Of a stretch of 64,000 bases of DNA, positions 62,825 through 64,000 are shown one piece after another. The position numbers were made by a program, and so were the translations under genes. Origin of the DNA: Streptomyces albipurpureus (GTDB taxonomy: Bacteria > Actinomycetota > Actinomycetes > Streptomycetales > Streptomycetaceae). Each line of letters begins with the position of its first letter. The stretch's first letter is position 1. The stretch is from NCBI RefSeq assembly GCF_023701525.1, contig NZ_JAMQAW010000030.1:1-64000 (forward strand), in the 5' to 3' direction. A model generated the notes under the pieces. It saw only the letters and a program-made list of their open reading frames with translations. It did no database searches and was not told where the DNA came from.

Positions 62825-63439
62825 TCAGCCACCCTTGGCGGATTTCGCATCTTTCGCGGCCTGCTTCATTTCCTGCTTGTGGGCGCGCACCTTGGCCAGT
62901 GATTCAGGTCCCGTAATATCCGCCGCGGAGCGAAAGGAGTCCTTTTCGCCATATGCACCAGCGGCTTCACGCCACCCTTGTGGCTGTACCCCGTACTGCT
63001 TGCCCAGCAGAGCCAGGAAGATCTTGGCTTTCTGTTCGCCGAAACCGGGCAGCGCCTTCAACCGGGCCAACAGGTCGGCCCCACTGTCCACGTCACGCCA
63101 CACGGCGCTCGGATCTCCCCCGTACTCATCGACGAGGTACTGGCAGAGCACCTGCACCCGCTTGGCCATACTGCTGGGGTAGCGATGGACGGCGGGCTTC
63201 TGCTTGAGCAGTTCCGCGAAGGCCTCCGGGTCATAGGTCGCGATCTCGGCGGCGTCGAGGTCATCACCACCCATACGGCTGGCGATGGTGTACGGACCGG
63301 AGAACGCCCACTCCATCGGGACCTGTTGATCGAGCAGCATCCCGACGAGCGCGGCGAGCGGACTGCGTCCGAGCAGCTCATCGGCGTCGGGCTGCTGCGC
63401 AAGATGGATGGTGGTGCCCTTGGGGCTGTTGGGGCTCAT
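62825..63439 (-). CDS. HhH-GPD-type DNA glycosylase-like protein
   Basis: 204 residues. ATG at 63439. HhH region ALPGFGEQKAKIFLALLGKQ with aspartate further on; N-terminal LLDQQVPMEWAFSGPYTIAS is typical of the actinobacterial HhH-GPD-like group. Likely base-excision repair; the catalytic Lys/Asp arrangement is atypical and activity uncertain. Convergent with no gene on its right; the remainder is intergenic. Confidence 0.83.
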   Translation of the reverse strand: MSPNSPKGTTIHLAQQPDADELLGRSPLAALVGMLLDQQVPMEWAFSGPYTIASRMGGDDLDAAEIATYDPEAFAELLKQKPAVHRYPSSMAKRVQVLCQYLVDEYGGDPSAVWRDVDSGADLLARLKALPGFGEQKAKIFLALLGKQYGVQPQGWREAAGAYGEKDSFRSAADITGPESLAKVRAHKQEMKQAAKDAKSAKGG

Positions 63440-64000
63440 AGCTCGATGATCACCCGGCCCGGGCCTGGCCGCCAGTGAACACGGGGCGAGGTGACCCGGC
63501 AACGGCGCCGGGCCCCTCGGACGACCGGGGGCGGCCGATCCTCGGGGCCGAACGGACACCTGAGGGCCGCTGGAGGCCTGCTGGAGGGCCCCAGGGCCCC
63601 ATCCTCCCGTGGAAGGGAAAGGGCCCCGAGGCAGGGAAAGGGCCCCGAGGCAGGTGGATGGGCCGGTGGGATCACCGGGCGCCCAGCCAGGGAGGCCATG
63701 GCGCCGGGCCCGTGGCTACCACCAGGCGCGAGCCACGCCATGGAGCCCGGCCCCAGGTACCCGCACCCCGGACCCGCTGTGGAGCCGGCCTGCGGGGAGG
63801 GCACCGTGGAATCCGCCGATGCCTGGCCCGGCGTAGCCGATCGGTCACCGTATGCCTGGCCCGGAGCGTTCGGTACGTCCAGCACATTGCGGTCGCTGCG
63901 CGTTGCGGACCGGGGTCACTGTGCGTCGCCAGTAGAGTTACCGTGCGTCGCCGCGCCGGGCTGTCTCCCGGAGTCCCGGACCGTCTCGCGTCGCGAGCCC
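63440..64000. other. Right edge, 19-bp tandem repeat, no supported gene
   Basis: GGGAAAGGGCCCCGAGGCA occurs twice in tandem (63615-63633, 63634-63652). A leftward frame at 63436-63885 is low-complexity and rejected. Sequence near 63900-64000 may contain a promoter for a gene beyond the window. Confidence 0.45.

Noticed and set aside
63436-63885. Leftward open frame at the right edge
   Set aside because: Low-complexity proline/glycine composition, no ribosome site, likely non-coding.

Overview
High-GC actinobacterial chromosome, almost certainly Streptomyces. GC is strongly biased to third codon positions, and the right half carries a SigF/SigN-type sigma factor pair, a tadA pair and upp in an order I recall from Streptomyces chromosomes (from memory, not checked).

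Left third (1-17376): accreted pSAM2-type actinomycete integrative conjugative elements (AICEs) at a tRNA-Ser(GGA) site. Element 1 (1-8930, entering from the left) reads leftward: a run of small proteins, two Spd-like membrane proteins, an FtsK-type DNA translocase (Tra) and a primase-polymerase cut by the window edge. A divergent GntR/UTRA repressor is flanked by paired operators, and an acetyltransferase follows it. The operon leader holds a NusA/boxC-like site and a ladder of hairpins. A 3' half of tRNA-Ser(GGA) (8875-8930) ends element 1 and starts element 2 (8875-17376). Element 2 is decayed: a tra 5' end is fused to a broken integrase, but its GntR regulator, operators and a Pif-like Nudix protein remain. 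Its cargo is an anti-sigma-type ATPase operon, an IS4-family insertion with intact 10-bp target duplication, and a probable modification-dependent HNH nuclease. A second tRNA fragment (17329-17376) closes it.

Middle (17800-48700): accessory and metabolic genes. These include a SET-domain methyltransferase, a MocR regulator with an AhpD-like partner, DUF2252, PRC-barrel, an XRE operon with a clear promoter/operator, a SulP transporter beside a secondary-type alkylsulfatase-like hydrolase, a two-domain TerD protein, a cold-shock protein and a secreted ricin-type lectin. A compact sulfur-stress regulon follows: a CstR-like regulator, two rhodaneses, TauE and a metallo-beta-lactamase-rhodanese fusion, sharing three G/C-tract palindromic operators. 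Then come DUF2797, an orphan response regulator, and MFS exporters with TetR and MarR regulators.

Right (49190-64000): mostly conserved core. Two SigB/SigF-family sigma factors lie in tandem, followed by a Dabb protein, a 54-residue membrane peptide, a TetR/MFS pair, tRNA-Ser(CGA), tadA and its partner, upp, a LytR_C protein, an M28 aminopeptidase and an HhH-GPD glycosylase-like protein. A 1.2-kb relic lies between tRNA-Ser(CGA) and a partial copy of it, and a decayed HerA-like helicase gene lies at 60440. Functions are inferred from motifs and remembered family features only; no database search was possible.
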